Positions 1-8,931 of a stretch of 40,025 nucleotides of DNA are shown one piece after another. This stretch comes from an uncultured Thermosynechococcus sp. (lineage in GTDB: Bacteria; Cyanobacteriota; Cyanobacteriia; Thermosynechococcales; Thermosynechococcaceae), in contig NZ_CALJEM010000006.1 in the NCBI RefSeq assembly GCF_938074695.1, positions 1 to 40,025 on the forward strand. Reading direction: 5' to 3'. A program made the position numbers and the translations under genes. The notes beneath the pieces were generated by a model. That model saw nothing but the letters and a program-made list of their open reading frames with translations. It ran no database searches and was not told the DNA's origin. How positions within the stretch are numbered: the stretch's first letter is position 1; every line of letters begins with the position of its first letter.

Positions 1-33
1 GAAGAAACCTGTGCTGATATTGCCAGATAGCCT

Positions 34-237
34 ATGTTCTTGAGCGAATTAGCGCCCCTTCTCAAGGAGTTGAGTCAAAAACCCGTTGCCTTTATGGGGG
101 GCTTTGTCTCTGGATTGTTGGGGTTAAGCCTTGATCAAAAGCCGGTGAGCGATTGGATTAAACAGTACGGCGACTATCAGCCCCCCAGCCCGCCACCGTC
201 GCCCCCTAGTGATTTTAAGAGCATTCAAATTGAGTAA
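34..237 (+). CDS. Small conserved-looking cyanobacterial protein, function unknown
   Basis: This is a 67-residue protein starting at an ATG that follows a stop codon in another frame. The first half is helical with one weakly hydrophobic stretch (about residues 17-32, GGFVSGLLGL), possibly membrane-associated. The tail is proline-rich (PPSPPPSPP), which suggests a flexible C-terminus. Its last 23 bases overlap the 3' end of the convergent recombinase gene. I do not recognise a named family. The ordered composition and clean start suggest a real gene, but short length keeps confidence moderate. Confidence 0.6.
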   Translation: MFLSELAPLLKELSQKPVAFMGGFVSGLLGLSLDQKPVSDWIKQYGDYQPPSPPPSPPSDFKSIQIE

Positions 238-1363
238 GTACCCGCGCCACGGCCTGCCGCTGATCTCGCAGGGTAAGCCAGCGGTGGTAAGTTTGGGTGT
301 GAACGGCTACGCTGTGTCCCATCATCCGCGCGGCAACGGTATCGGGTAAGCCGTAGTGAATGGTGCGCACCGCCCACGCATGGCGCAAATCATAGGGACG
401 AAAGGGCAAGCCATAGCGACGAAACTGTTGATTAACCCGTTGGCCAATACGTTGCAGAGTCGTTTTCGTCAAATCAGTATTGATCTTCGGTAACTGGGGC
501 GATCGCAACTCAAACACCTCGACCCACTGGGGAGGAAAAGGCCATACCTGATGGCAACCAGTTTTTGTGGTTTCCTGCACCTCAATCATCCCTTGGGGGT
601 CTCCTGTCACGAGGCCACTCAGGTCGCAGAAAAAGACCTCGTGATTGCGCAGGCCATAGGTGGCCATTAAGCCATAGACATACCGCCAACGGGGGTTGGG
701 AATTTGATGAGAGGCGGCCAAAATCTCCTCATCACTGGGTAAGTCCCGTGGCTGGAGCGATCGCCGCGAATAGGTGCCCCAAAACTGAGCAAGGGGAATT
801 GGTAACTCTACCCCCAGAAACCGACAAAATCCTTGAAAGGCGGTACAGGCCACCTGCCGTTGTCGCTTATCGGCGGGGATTTGCTGCAACAGACCATAGA
901 TCAGTTCTGCTAAGGAATGGCCCGGATGGGCAGCAGCAGCCCTAAGCAACTGTCGCAAGTAGGGGGCATAGGCCGTTTCCCACGTGGTGCGGCTGAGATT
1001 CCCCTGGGCCAACCCTGCCGTTCTAAAGGCGGCAATTTGCTCCTCCAAGGATAATTCCCCAAGACGACCGAGTCCCTTGACCCGTTCATAATCCTGCCAG
1101 CGAAAGGTGTTTTCGAGTAGTTTGGCAGCAATAATTTTCGCTTCGCGCTCCGCAGCTTTAAGACCGCTGGGGGTGGCAGGCAACCCTAGACTTAAACGTT
1201 GTTGGTGGGGGCGCAACCGATGGCTGCCGGGACGCGGCGGCAGGGTGCCCCGCAGGCTGAGACGTTGGCCGCGTTGTTCAATTTGCAGACCCAACTGAGC
1301 CAGTTTTAGGCGTTGATTGACCTGTTGAAGTTGGTGATCAAGGTTCTGAAAGGATGTGGCCAT
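215..1363 (-). CDS. Tyrosine-type site-specific recombinase / integrase
   Basis: This 382-residue protein has a C-terminal phage-integrase catalytic domain. Visible catalytic positions are Arg239 (YGLRNHE), a Lys near 267 (TTKTG), Arg327 in YDLRHAW, His350 in MMGHS and the nucleophile Tyr359 in QTYHRW. The first residue of the usual HxxR box is Tyr324 instead of His, a substitution tolerated in this superfamily. The N-terminal ~190 residues are basic and helical, as in arm- or core-binding domains. It acts by strand cleavage through a 3'-phosphotyrosine. No phage genes, excisionase or att sites were found beside it. Upstream lie a P-type ATPase fragment and a transposon remnant, so it sits in an eroded island. 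It looks intact, starting at ATG 1363. Confidence 0.85.
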   Translation of the reverse strand: MATSFQNLDHQLQQVNQRLKLAQLGLQIEQRGQRLSLRGTLPPRPGSHRLRPHQQRLSLGLPATPSGLKAAEREAKIIAAKLLENTFRWQDYERVKGLGRLGELSLEEQIAAFRTAGLAQGNLSRTTWETAYAPYLRQLLRAAAAHPGHSLAELIYGLLQQIPADKRQRQVACTAFQGFCRFLGVELPIPLAQFWGTYSRRSLQPRDLPSDEEILAASHQIPNPRWRYVYGLMATYGLRNHEVFFCDLSGLVTGDPQGMIEVQETTKTGCHQVWPFPPQWVEVFELRSPQLPKINTDLTKTTLQRIGQRVNQQFRRYGLPFRPYDLRHAWAVRTIHYGLPDTVAARMMGHSVAVHTQTYHRWLTLRDQRQAVARVLTQFECS

Positions 1364-1378
1364 GGCTAACCGGGGTAC

Positions 1379-1605
1379 CTAAATCCCCAAAACTGCGACA
1401 AGGATGTTTTTTCCACGGAATATCGCGACCCCCGCTGGGGAGCGGCTATGACCGGGCCTGTGCTCAATCCCGCGTTCAGCGGCATACTCAAGAATGGCGA
1501 GGGCAAAGGGGTGATTGATTGACTGTTCCACGGTTGCCAGCCAATACAGCAGCGCTTGCTCGCTTGGGTCGGGCTTGAGGAGATTGACTCCCACAATGGC
1601 TCCCT
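1379..1605 (-). pseudogene. Heavy-metal P-type ATPase fragment, cut by a transposon remnant
   Basis: Read on the minus strand, the segment gives VKGAIVGVNLL, then SEQALLYWLATVEQS, NHPFALAILEYA and AERGIE. This matches the stretch of P1B-type metal ATPases just after the phosphorylation site (usual pattern: slEq.SeHPLA.AI...A...G). Only about 75 codons remain. The downstream part (PQRGSRYSVE, recalling GrGVry.VeG) continues in a different frame, so there is a frameshift as well as truncation. The 5' edge joins the end of a TnpB-type element at about 1605. No DKTGT or ATP-binding part is present. It is non-functional. Confidence 0.6.
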
Positions 1606-1890
1606 TTACCTCCTTGACATCCTCCCCGGCCTGCTGGCTTGCGCCCGCGTAGCGGTAAGCCGGAGATTCCTACGGCGCTCAAGTCGAGCTTAAGTCGCTT
1701 TGGTGGGTTCCTGGGCCGAGGGCGTATCCGCTGCTCGTATCTCCACAGGTGTTACTTGCGGCATGCCCTGCCATAGGTGGGCGTAGTTGTAGCCGCCAGC
1801 AAAATTATAGAACGGCTCCGCCGTTGGCGCTATCCTTCCCTGCCTTGAAACGCGGGGTTTGCCGCGCACCGGGTCAGGGTTAACAACCCG
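1605..1890 (-). mobile_element. Remnant of an IS200/IS605-like (TnpB-type) element
   Basis: On the minus strand a short open frame (stop at 1690) ends in QVTPVEIRAADT plus a polar tail, which resembles the C-terminus of TnpB proteins after the RuvC-III region. It is followed by a GC-rich hairpin-forming segment (about 1611-1660) ending GGCCGGGGAGGATGTCAAG, as at the right end of such elements, where the guide-like omega RNA also lies. The RuvC core and the TnpA gene are absent. A second segment at about 1828-1876 (CGCTATCCTTCC to GCACCGGGTCA) is shared with another locus at 37588-37653. The element separates the ATPase fragment from the bestrophin gene. Confidence 0.55.
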
Positions 1891-1900
1891 TGGGAAGTGG

Positions 1901-2884
1901 CTAGGAAAAGGGCTGGACGGGGCGCGGCCGATGGATAGGTGCACTAATCAGATCATTGATATTCTGCTGCATCGTTAGGCAAATTGCATCCAAGGGCAGA
2001 TCATTGAGATCACGGCCAAAGGGATTTTCAATTTCAATGCCAATTTCTTCAACCCCAAAGAGAGTAAAGGCAATGACTCCCACCATTGGGCCTGTCCACC
2101 ACCCAAGGTTATCCACCAATTGAAACGGCAGCAGTAAACAATAAAGGAATAGTAACTGCTTGAGATGAATGGCATAGGCAAGGGGCATCGGTGTTTTCAG
2201 AATGCGCTCACAGCCACCCATAGCATCCACTAGTTGCACCAGCAGTTCATCCATGTAGGTGAGTTGATAGAGGGACAGGTGCCCTCGGCGGTGTTGTTGA
2301 TGCAGATAGTCCTCAATCCAAAGCGCAATACGCAAGGGGACATTTTGTACAGTTTGCAGTTCTTTGTATTGGTGGGGTTTCAGCAGCGGTTCCAGTTCGG
2401 CAAAGGACTCGCCCCGCAGGTGTTGCTTGGTAGCGATCGCAAAGGCGCCCACCAAATGAACAGCGTCAATTTTGCCTTGACGATCCTCCAGACTATTTTC
2501 ATCAATGGCAGTCCACATCAACCGCGTTAAACTACGGGAATTGTTAATAATGTTGCCCCACTGGCGGCGGCCTTCCCAAAAACGTTCATAGGCCGTATTA
2601 GTCCGAAAGACTAAGAGCAAGCCCAGCACAATCGAAGGGATAAGGCTGCCGAGCACCGGCCAGTGAACATTGACGAGGTATAGATCGACGACGGTGACAA
2701 GGAAACCAAACCCCCCACAAAAAAGCACTTCTGGGAGAATGGCTGGAATCACGGAGCCACGCAGGCGCAAAGCAAGGGATAACCAGCGTGGGGGGTGCAG
2801 CAGAAACTTGGCAACGCCAGAGCGATGCTCTCTTACCTGACGTTTAGGAGCTTGAGAAAAACGGAGAAAAGAGAAACGACTCAT
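1901..2884 (-). CDS. Bestrophin-family (UPF0187) anion channel
   Basis: This 327-residue membrane protein has the bestrophin signature. A hydrophobic N-terminal helix pair (about residues 45-95) is followed by VFRTNTAYERFWEGRRQWG, the conserved arginine-rich turn seen in bacterial bestrophins. A second hydrophobic pair lies near 225-260 (YCLLLPFQLV, GVIAFTLFGVEEIG). It ends with an acidic IENPFGRDLNDLPLD region, the counterpart of the Ca-clasp segment in animal homologues. Family members form pentameric anion channels; in algae and some cyanobacteria they are linked to bicarbonate or chloride movement. That role here is inference. The last ~12 codons run into the transposon remnant, so the original C-terminus may have been altered. 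Confidence 0.88.
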   Translation of the reverse strand: MSRFSFLRFSQAPKRQVREHRSGVAKFLLHPPRWLSLALRLRGSVIPAILPEVLFCGGFGFLVTVVDLYLVNVHWPVLGSLIPSIVLGLLLVFRTNTAYERFWEGRRQWGNIINNSRSLTRLMWTAIDENSLEDRQGKIDAVHLVGAFAIATKQHLRGESFAELEPLLKPHQYKELQTVQNVPLRIALWIEDYLHQQHRRGHLSLYQLTYMDELLVQLVDAMGGCERILKTPMPLAYAIHLKQLLFLYCLLLPFQLVDNLGWWTGPMVGVIAFTLFGVEEIGIEIENPFGRDLNDLPLDAICLTMQQNINDLISAPIHRPRPVQPFS

Positions 2885-2998
2885 GACATCGGTGGGTGAT
2901 TCTCACCCTCATCTTTAGCACACTGCTGTCCTAAAACATGCCTGCGCCTAGGGAGAGTGGCTGAAGCAGTCGCAAATCTTAAAAAAATCCGTTAGCCC

Positions 2999-3027
2999 TT
3001 GCCATTCCCCGGTAGAAGTGTTAACTT
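2999..3027 (+). promoter_or_regulatory. Candidate promoter of the hli gene
   Basis: TTGCCA (2999-3004) and TAACTT (3022-3027) are separated by 17 bp. They would place the transcript start near 3034 and leave a leader of about 37 nt with a GGAG ribosome site at about 3060. It is a sigma-70 type match by eye only. Confidence 0.35.
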
Positions 3028-3070
3028 ATATTAAGAACGTGAAACAGTTTGTAATAAACGGAGTACCAGT

Positions 3071-3280
3071 ATGAAAGGCGGTAGCATCATTGACGATCAA
3101 GGCAAAATGAATAACTTTGCCATCGAACCTAAAATGTACGTGATGAGTGAGCCGCAAGCTGGGTTTACCCCCTATGCGGAACTTTTCAATGGTCGCTTGG
3201 CGATGATTGGGTTTATCTCCCTGTTGGCCTTGGAAGTAATCACCGGCCACGGTCTGATTGGTTTTTTGAATAGCCTCTAG
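3071..3280 (+). CDS. hli: High-light-inducible protein (Hli / one-helix Cab-like protein)
   Basis: This 69-residue protein carries the diagnostic chlorophyll-binding helix [12 protein letters not shown] (residues 37-48) followed by a hydrophobic stretch, the ExxNGRxAMxGF motif of the ELIP/HLIP family. These thylakoid proteins bind chlorophyll and carotenoid and protect photosystem assembly intermediates and chlorophyll synthesis under excess light. Only one transmembrane helix is present, as expected. The gene stands alone between the bestrophin gene (divergent) and a broken CARF-HEPN gene. It has a candidate promoter and a good terminator, so it is probably monocistronic and stress-regulated. 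An ATG start with GGAG upstream supports the start. Confidence 0.92.
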   Translation: MKGGSIIDDQGKMNNFAIEPKMYVMSEPQAGFTPYAELFNGRLAMIGFISLLALEVITGHGLIGFLNSL

Positions 3281-3361
3281 GTCTTTCCTGCGCTCTTAGG
3301 CATATCAGTTTCTCAGCAGTCCTTGCACCGTTAGAGAAAACAAAAATTCATGGGATGGATT

Positions 3362-3390
3362 AGCCTGCCTTTCAAGGTGGGCTTTTCTCT
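3362..3390 (+). terminator. Rho-independent terminator of hli
   Basis: AGCCTGCCTT (3362-3371) pairs with AAGGTGGGCT (3374-3383) over 10 positions, two of them G-U, with a two-base loop, followed by TTTTCTCTT. Confidence 0.7.
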
Positions 3391-3554
3391 TGGAGGTTCA
3401 GTAATGCTTGGCTCTCCATTCGCCAGAATCAGAAAGTTCTCGGGAGTCAACAGCCTAGAGTTAGAGGATCCACGCCACTTTCAAGATCACCAGAGTGGCG
3501 ATCGCGGGGGATTTGAGGTAATAACGATCGTGGCACAAAAACCTTGCCGCCTTG

Positions 3555-4208
3555 TCAATTCAAGTGCTTCAGCGCCTTCTCTAACTCACGATCAATCAAG
3601 TGGTTCAGATGCTTGAAGGGATTGCATTCTAGTCTCTCTTGAGGCAATCCTTGGCTCAATACCTTTTCCAGAGCATCCAGCACCTGTTCCTGTAAATTCT
3701 CAATATTGGCGAGTCCAGCAAGTTGATGTAAAACATCATTCCGTTGTTGATGGTAAGCTTCGATTTGCTCAAAATACCCAGCAAGAGCTGACGTTTGGAG
3801 GGCATACTGCAAAGCTGCCAGCAGTACATTCCGCGTCACGGTATCAAGAAACAGGCGATCGCCATTTTTGCGCTGGTAGTTCTCGAGGTATTGCCAAAGC
3901 TGACCCCGATCGTGGTTTTGCAGCAAGTTCGAGCTGCGTTCTCGCGCCGCTCCATCCATCGTAATGTCAAGACCCACCTTTTCTTGAACAAAGTATTGCA
4001 ATAGATTTTCGTACAAGCTCATGGCCAAGATCAGGGCTTCTGCGTAGCGCCCTACCCCAAATAGGCCAACGACTTGAAAGTAAATGTCCCGAAAGAGGGC
4101 AGAGCGATTATTCTGCCGCAGTTGGGCAATTTCCTGAAACCACTGCTTATCAATTGTCGGTGCGGTAGGAGTTAATGGCATTAAAGGCTTGATCGTAGTT
4201 ATGGGCAA
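3555..4208 (-). pseudogene. HEPN-domain part of a Csm6/Csx1-like CARF-HEPN protein
   Basis: This 217-codon open frame is largely helical. A HEPN nuclease motif R-x4-H is visible as RNDVLH (Arg156, His161), preceded by a long helical segment (YAEALILAMSLYENLLQYF) typical of the helical domain of Csm6-like proteins. The neighbouring frame upstream (4150-4689) encodes what looks like the second half of a CARF domain and overlaps this one by 59 bases in a different frame. I read the pair as one gene broken by a frameshift. In type III CRISPR systems the CARF domain binds cyclic oligoadenylate and activates HEPN RNase. The HEPN motif itself is intact, so independent expression of this half cannot be excluded. 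Confidence 0.55.
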
Positions 4209-4637
4209 GACGATAGTTGCCGTAGCGGATCAGTGCCAATGCCAATGGCGCCTCAATGGAGCTATTCTTGAGAGAGATTTCAGCCCCTTGGTAGTTGTAG
4301 CTTTTTAATTGCTGTTGAATGACTTGACGGTCTAGCTCTTGGCGAAAGATATTCAAATCGACAGCAAACACTCGCTCTTGGCCGGGGCGAATTTCCTGAG
4401 GATTGCGTACTTGCCATAAGCGAAGTCGGGGTCGCGTCTCAATGGCCTGGAGAATGCCCCAAGCTGCTTTCATGACTGGGGTGCCAGAAGAACCATTTAG
4501 GTCTAGCCAGTCTGTGCTGTCTTGCTGATACTTGGCGAGTTCTAAGGCGCGCTTTGCTTCTTGAACGGCAAAGGCAGGATTAATGGGGTTTAAGGAGAAT
4601 GCTACAGCCCATGGTGGCTTTCCCAGAAGATTTTTGC
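4150..4637 (-). pseudogene. 5'-truncated CARF-domain part of the same CARF-HEPN gene
   Basis: The frame contains LNGSSGTPVMKAAW, then WQVRNP and a hydrophobic-polar strand ending FAVDLN. This is the order seen in the C-terminal half of CARF domains in Csm6 proteins (typical core N-S-S/P-G-T-P-x-M). The N-terminal half of the domain is missing. The open frame extends into galE (to 4689) only because no stop intervenes, and no convincing start lies between the galE stop and the SGTP motif. The downstream frame ends in NYDQAFNAI... and the HEPN half resumes in another frame. Without its first half the CARF fold is unlikely to bind ligand. Confidence 0.5.
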
Positions 4638-5669
4638 CTATACTACCGCAGCCGTTCCCGATCCGTGGCGGTATTGGTGCCACTGCCAAGCGTGCTGAAT
4701 GATCTGCTCAATATCGGGATACTGGGGCTTCCAGCCTAAGATAGCGCGGGCGCGATCGCTATTGGCAATGAGAATTGCGGGGTCTCCTGCTCGGCGATCG
4801 CCCTCAACGACTGGAATGGGGCAACCTGTTACTCTCTGAGCCGTTTCAATAATTTGCCGCACGGAAAAGCCTTGGCCATTCCCCAAGTTAAAAATTGCTG
4901 AGTTGCCACCACCCAAGAGGTACTTTAATCCCAGCACATGGGCTTGGGCTAAGTCCACCACATGGATATAGTCGCGAATGCACGTGCCGTCGGGGGTGGG
5001 GTAGTCTGTGCCATAGATAACAATGTGGGGGCGTCGTCCCATAGCTGCCTGTAACACTAGGGGAATCAGGTGAGTTTCAGGGTGGTGATCTTCTCCCAAA
5101 CGAGAGTAGGGATCGGCACCGGCGGCATTGAAATAGCGAAAAATCACTGACTTGAGGCCATAGGCCCTGCCGAGGTCGCCAACGATTTGTTCCACCATCC
5201 ACTTGGAGCAACCGTAGGGGTTGATGGGGGCACAGGGACAGGTTTCCTGAATTGGTACCTCTGGGGGTAAGCCATAGACCGCAGCAGTGGAGGAAAAAAC
5301 AAAATAGGGTATTCCTGCGGCCAGCATAGCTTGGAGGAGCGTCAGGGCACCACAGACATTATTCTGATAAAAGCGATCGGGAGAGCGGACGGATTCGCCC
5401 GCTTCAATGTAGGCGGCAAAGTGCATCACTGCCTTAACGGGATAAGTTTGAAAAATTCGATCCAAAAGGGGGCGATCGCCCGTATTGCCAACAATAAGTT
5501 CTGTTTTTAGGACGGTATCCACCAAGTCCCGATGCCCGCGCTCAAGGGTATCTAAAATCAGGACTTGAAAGCCGGCTTGCTGTAGTGCCAGAACAGTATG
5601 GCTGCCGATGTAGCCTGCTCCCCCTGTAACCAAAATTAGAGGTAAGCTATTATCACTATTACTTGTCAT
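4638..5669 (-). CDS. galE: UDP-glucose 4-epimerase
   Basis: This is a 343-residue extended SDR with the NAD-binding GGAGYIG motif at residues 16-22, SSTAAVYG near 126-133 and the catalytic Tyr152-x3-Lys156 (PYGCSK). Length and the [11 protein letters not shown] motif fit bacterial GalE, which interconverts UDP-glucose and UDP-galactose for exopolysaccharide, lipopolysaccharide and galactolipid precursors. The ATG at 5669 sits next to a tandem 10-bp repeat in the divergent promoter region shared with prfC. The gene reads out into the CARF-HEPN remnant. Confidence 0.95.
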   Translation of the reverse strand: MTSNSDNSLPLILVTGGAGYIGSHTVLALQQAGFQVLILDTLERGHRDLVDTVLKTELIVGNTGDRPLLDRIFQTYPVKAVMHFAAYIEAGESVRSPDRFYQNNVCGALTLLQAMLAAGIPYFVFSSTAAVYGLPPEVPIQETCPCAPINPYGCSKWMVEQIVGDLGRAYGLKSVIFRYFNAAGADPYSRLGEDHHPETHLIPLVLQAAMGRRPHIVIYGTDYPTPDGTCIRDYIHVVDLAQAHVLGLKYLLGGGNSAIFNLGNGQGFSVRQIIETAQRVTGCPIPVVEGDRRAGDPAILIANSDRARAILGWKPQYPDIEQIIQHAWQWHQYRHGSGTAAVV

Positions 5670-5723
5670 CGAGTCTTATCGAGTCTTATCTATTACACTA
5701 GGAAAATCGCTAGAAATTCTGCC

Positions 5724-7349
5724 ATGACCAGTGACTTGCACCATGAAATCACCCAAGAGGTGAAACGCCGTCGTAATTTTGCCATTATCTCCCACCCAGA
5801 TGCCGGGAAAACGACGCTCACAGAAAAGTTGCTGCTCTACGGTGGTGCCATTCACGAAGCAGGCGCCGTCAAAGCCCGGCGGGCACAGCGGCAAGCTACC
5901 TCCGACTGGATGGCAATGGAACAACAGCGCGGGATTTCAATTACCTCGACCGTATTGCAGTTTGAGTACCAAGGCTATCAGATTAACCTCTTGGATACCC
6001 CCGGCCACCAGGACTTTAGTGAAGATACCTACCGCACCTTGGCAGCGGCTGACAATGCAGTCATGCTGGTGGATGCAGCAAAAGGGCTAGAACCGCAAAC
6101 CCGCAAGCTCTTTGAAGTTTGCCAACTGCGGGGACTGCCAATTTTTACCTTCATCAACAAGCTGGACCGCCCAGGGCGTGAACCCCTTGAACTCATTGAT
6201 GAAATTGAGCAGGAACTGGGACTGATTCCCTACCCAGTAAACTGGCCTTTGGGAATGGGCGATCGCTTTTGCGGTGTATATGATCGCCTGCGGCACAACT
6301 TTCACTTTTTTGAGCGCACGACCCACGGCAGCCGTGCGGCGGCGGAAACCGTCATTGCCCTTGGGGATTCCGCTCTGGATTCCTATATTGAGCCGTATCG
6401 CTTGGAATACCATCAACTTAAGGATGAACTGGAACTGCTCGATGGGGTGGGTGCCGAGCTAGACCTTGACCTCGTGCATCGGGGGAAAATGACCCCGGTG
6501 TTCTTTGGCAGTGCCATGACCAACTTTGGCGTGCGCCTGTTTCTGGAGCACTTCCTAACCTATGCCCTGCCGCCTGTGGCCTACAAGAGCGATCGCGGAC
6601 CAATTGATCCCACCCAAGAGCATTTCACGGGCTTTGTGTTTAAGCTTCAGGCCAATATGGATCCCAAGCATCGCGATCGCGTGGCCTTTGTCCGCGTCTG
6701 TAGCGGCAAATTTGAAAAAGACATGACTGTCAACCATGCCCGCACGGGCAAAACAATCCGCCTTTCCCGCCCCCAAAAACTCTTTGCCCAGGGGCGCGAA
6801 TCCCTTGACGTTGCCTATGCCGGGGATGTCATTGGGCTGAATAATCCGGGGATGTTTGCCATTGGCGACACCCTCTATGTCGGTCCCAAATTGGAGTATG
6901 AGGGCATTCCCTGCTTCTCGCCGGAACTTTTTGCCTATCTGCGCAACCCCAACCCCTCCAAGTTCAAATCCTTCCAAAAGGGGGTGAATGAGCTGCGCGA
7001 AGAGGGTGCCGTGCAAATTATGTACTCCACCGATGAATCTAAACGGGAACCCATCCTAGCCGCGGTCGGCCAATTGCAATTTGAAGTGGTACAGTTTCGC
7101 CTCTTGCATGAGTACGGCGTAGAAACTCGTTTGGATCCCCTTCCCTACACGGTGGCGCGCTGGGTACTCGATGGCTGGGAAGCCCTGGCAGCCATTGGTC
7201 GCATCTTTAATGCGGTAACTGTTAAAGACAGTTGGGGACGGCCTGTGCTGCTCTTTAAGAACGAGTGGAATCTGCAACAGGCGATGGCAGATCATCCCAA
7301 ACTGCGCCTGAGCGCGATCGCCCCCCCTGCCGCCGCTGTCCCTGCCTAA
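5724..7349 (+). CDS. prfC: Peptide chain release factor 3 (GTPase)
   Basis: This 541-residue translational GTPase has a P-loop SHPDAGKT at residues 23-30, the switch region [23 protein letters not shown] (G3) and INKLDRPGR (G4). The FSEDTYR version of G3 and the overall length separate RF3 from EF-G. RF3 uses GTP to remove RF1/RF2 from the ribosome after peptide release. recR follows after 7 bp, so the two are probably co-transcribed. The ATG at 5724 has no strong Shine-Dalgarno sequence, which is common in cyanobacteria. Confidence 0.96.
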   Translation: MTSDLHHEITQEVKRRRNFAIISHPDAGKTTLTEKLLLYGGAIHEAGAVKARRAQRQATSDWMAMEQQRGISITSTVLQFEYQGYQINLLDTPGHQDFSEDTYRTLAAADNAVMLVDAAKGLEPQTRKLFEVCQLRGLPIFTFINKLDRPGREPLELIDEIEQELGLIPYPVNWPLGMGDRFCGVYDRLRHNFHFFERTTHGSRAAAETVIALGDSALDSYIEPYRLEYHQLKDELELLDGVGAELDLDLVHRGKMTPVFFGSAMTNFGVRLFLEHFLTYALPPVAYKSDRGPIDPTQEHFTGFVFKLQANMDPKHRDRVAFVRVCSGKFEKDMTVNHARTGKTIRLSRPQKLFAQGRESLDVAYAGDVIGLNNPGMFAIGDTLYVGPKLEYEGIPCFSPELFAYLRNPNPSKFKSFQKGVNELREEGAVQIMYSTDESKREPILAAVGQLQFEVVQFRLLHEYGVETRLDPLPYTVARWVLDGWEALAAIGRIFNAVTVKDSWGRPVLLFKNEWNLQQAMADHPKLRLSAIAPPAAAVPA

Positions 7350-7356
7350 TGGTTCT

Positions 7357-7965
7357 ATGAGTGGTGTCTATACCCGTCCTTTGGCTCGCCTTATTGAGCA
7401 GTTGCAACGACTGCCGGGCATTGGTCCTAAAACGGCTCAGCGTCTTGCCCTCCACCTGATCAAACGCCCTGAAGCGGATATTCAGGCCCTAGCGCAAGCC
7501 CTGCTGGAGGCAAAACAGCAGGTGGGACTTTGCTCGATTTGCTTCCACCTCTCTGCAGAACCGGTGTGTGAGATCTGTGCTTCACCGCAGCGAGACAATC
7601 ACACCCTCTGCGTGGTCGCCGATTCCCGTGACGTCATTGCCATTGAAAAAACCCGTGAGTACCACGGTAAGTACCATGTCCTCGGAGGATTGATTTCTCC
7701 CCTTGAGGGCATTACGCCGGAACATCTGCACATCCAGCCCCTAATTCAACGCGCTAGTCAATCCCACGTCCAAGAAGTGATTCTTGCCATTCCTCCCAGT
7801 ATTGAAGGGGAAACCACCACCCTCTATGTTGGCCAGCTTTTACGCCCCTTTGTCAAAGTGACCCGCATTGCTTTTGGCCTACCGGTGGGCGGCGACCTCG
7901 ACTACGCCGATGAAATGACGCTGGCCCGTGCCCTGGCCGGTCGGCGCGAAATCGAGTGGCAGTAG
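7357..7965 (+). CDS. recR: Recombination mediator protein RecR
   Basis: This 202-residue protein has the order expected of RecR: helix-hairpin-helix ([19 protein letters not shown], from about residue 16), a C4 zinc finger ([16 protein letters not shown]), a Toprim domain ([16 protein letters not shown]) and the C-terminal [15 protein letters not shown] Walker-B-like segment. RecR works with RecO/RecF to load RecA on gapped DNA. It overlaps nothing and its stop directly abuts the stop of the convergent response-regulator gene. Confidence 0.97.
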   Translation: MSGVYTRPLARLIEQLQRLPGIGPKTAQRLALHLIKRPEADIQALAQALLEAKQQVGLCSICFHLSAEPVCEICASPQRDNHTLCVVADSRDVIAIEKTREYHGKYHVLGGLISPLEGITPEHLHIQPLIQRASQSHVQEVILAIPPSIEGETTTLYVGQLLRPFVKVTRIAFGLPVGGDLDYADEMTLARALAGRREIEWQ

Positions 7966-8670
7966 TTAGTGCCCCCCCTGGAGGCGTCGCAATGCTGCCA
8001 CAACTTGGTGGATGGCTCGCTTGAGTTGCTCGACCTCGTGGTGTAGCCGTTGGTTTTCGGCTTCCAAAGCAGCAAGGCGATTTTCCTCCACACTATTGCT
8101 TATTGCCGCAGGTGGCTGTTGCAGTTGAGCAACCGTTGCTTGCAGTTGGGCAAAGGCAGTGGCATCCACCGCTTGGGTTTGCAACGTTTGGATTGCCTGT
8201 TCGAGGGCGGCCAGTTTGTCATAGATGGGGGTGAGATCTGGGGTGAGCGAGGCAGCCACTTCCGCCGGTGCTGCCGCTTTGACGGGTCTGGGCTTACGGG
8301 CTTTGCGAAAAGCCTCTTGAATTGCTGCTTCCAGTTGTTCCTTTTCAAAGGGTTTCTCAATAAACTCGAACCACTCAAAGGGTTCTTGGAGCTTCTCGGT
8401 GACCTCTTCCTTGCGCCCGGACATAATCACAAGGGGAATGGCTCCGAGAAGATTATTTTTCTCTAACTCTTGATAGACTTCCCAGCCGCTGACCTTTGGC
8501 AGCAAAAAATCCAGCATGATCAGCGTTGGTTCAGACTCCTTGATCAGTTGCAAGCCCTCGCGCCCATCCTTGGCCTCCAGAATTTCATAGTCGCCCTCTG
8601 GCAACATGTCGCGCACGCGCATGCGGATTACTTTACTGTCATCAATGACAACGACTTTACGGCTAGTCAC
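7966..8670 (-). CDS. Response regulator with C-terminal coiled coil
   Basis: This is a 234-residue protein. Residues 5-120 form a CheY-like receiver with acidic pair Asp10/Asp11, phosphoacceptor Asp54 (IMLDFLLP), Ser84 in VIMSGRK and Lys106 in IEKPF. A proline/alanine linker follows, then a glutamine- and leucine-rich coiled coil (about 150-230, LAALEAENQRLHHEVEQLK). There is no DNA-binding output domain, so output is probably by protein contact or dimerisation, as in PatA/CheY-type cyanobacterial regulators. The start is GTG at 8670 with GGAG eight bases upstream. No histidine kinase is adjacent, so the partner is unknown. Confidence 0.88.
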   Translation of the reverse strand: MTSRKVVVIDDSKVIRMRVRDMLPEGDYEILEAKDGREGLQLIKESEPTLIMLDFLLPKVSGWEVYQELEKNNLLGAIPLVIMSGRKEEVTEKLQEPFEWFEFIEKPFEKEQLEAAIQEAFRKARKPRPVKAAAPAEVAASLTPDLTPIYDKLAALEQAIQTLQTQAVDATAFAQLQATVAQLQQPPAAISNSVEENRLAALEAENQRLHHEVEQLKRAIHQVVAALRRLQGGH

Positions 8671-8931
8671 GGAAACACTCCATTTTTACCTATACAAGGT
8701 TCTTATAGGAAAGAATTGTGAATCGAGGACGGAGGGGGATTGCGATGACCACCATGTGATTTCAACCTTAGCATAGCCGTGTCTTTTCAAATTGACCACT
8801 GGCGATCGCCCCTCGCCCTTCGACAAAGCAACCCCTAAAAAATTAGCTTCAAAGCCTCACCCTTAAAGGTTGCAGAATGTCACAATAGAACTCTAACCCT
8901 CATTAAAGAGTTGTGAGATAGATCACCCCCT

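Noticed and set aside
1-30. Possible last codons (EETCADIAR, stop) of a gene entering from the left
   Set aside because: Ten codons are too few to show coding nature or family.
1690-1944. 84-codon minus-strand open frame as a separate gene
   Set aside because: It reads through the end of the bestrophin gene and the transposon remnant; only its C-terminal part resembles TnpB.
3350-3616. 88-codon plus-strand open frame
   Set aside because: It starts within the hli terminator and overlaps the HEPN frame; no ribosome site or protein-like pattern.
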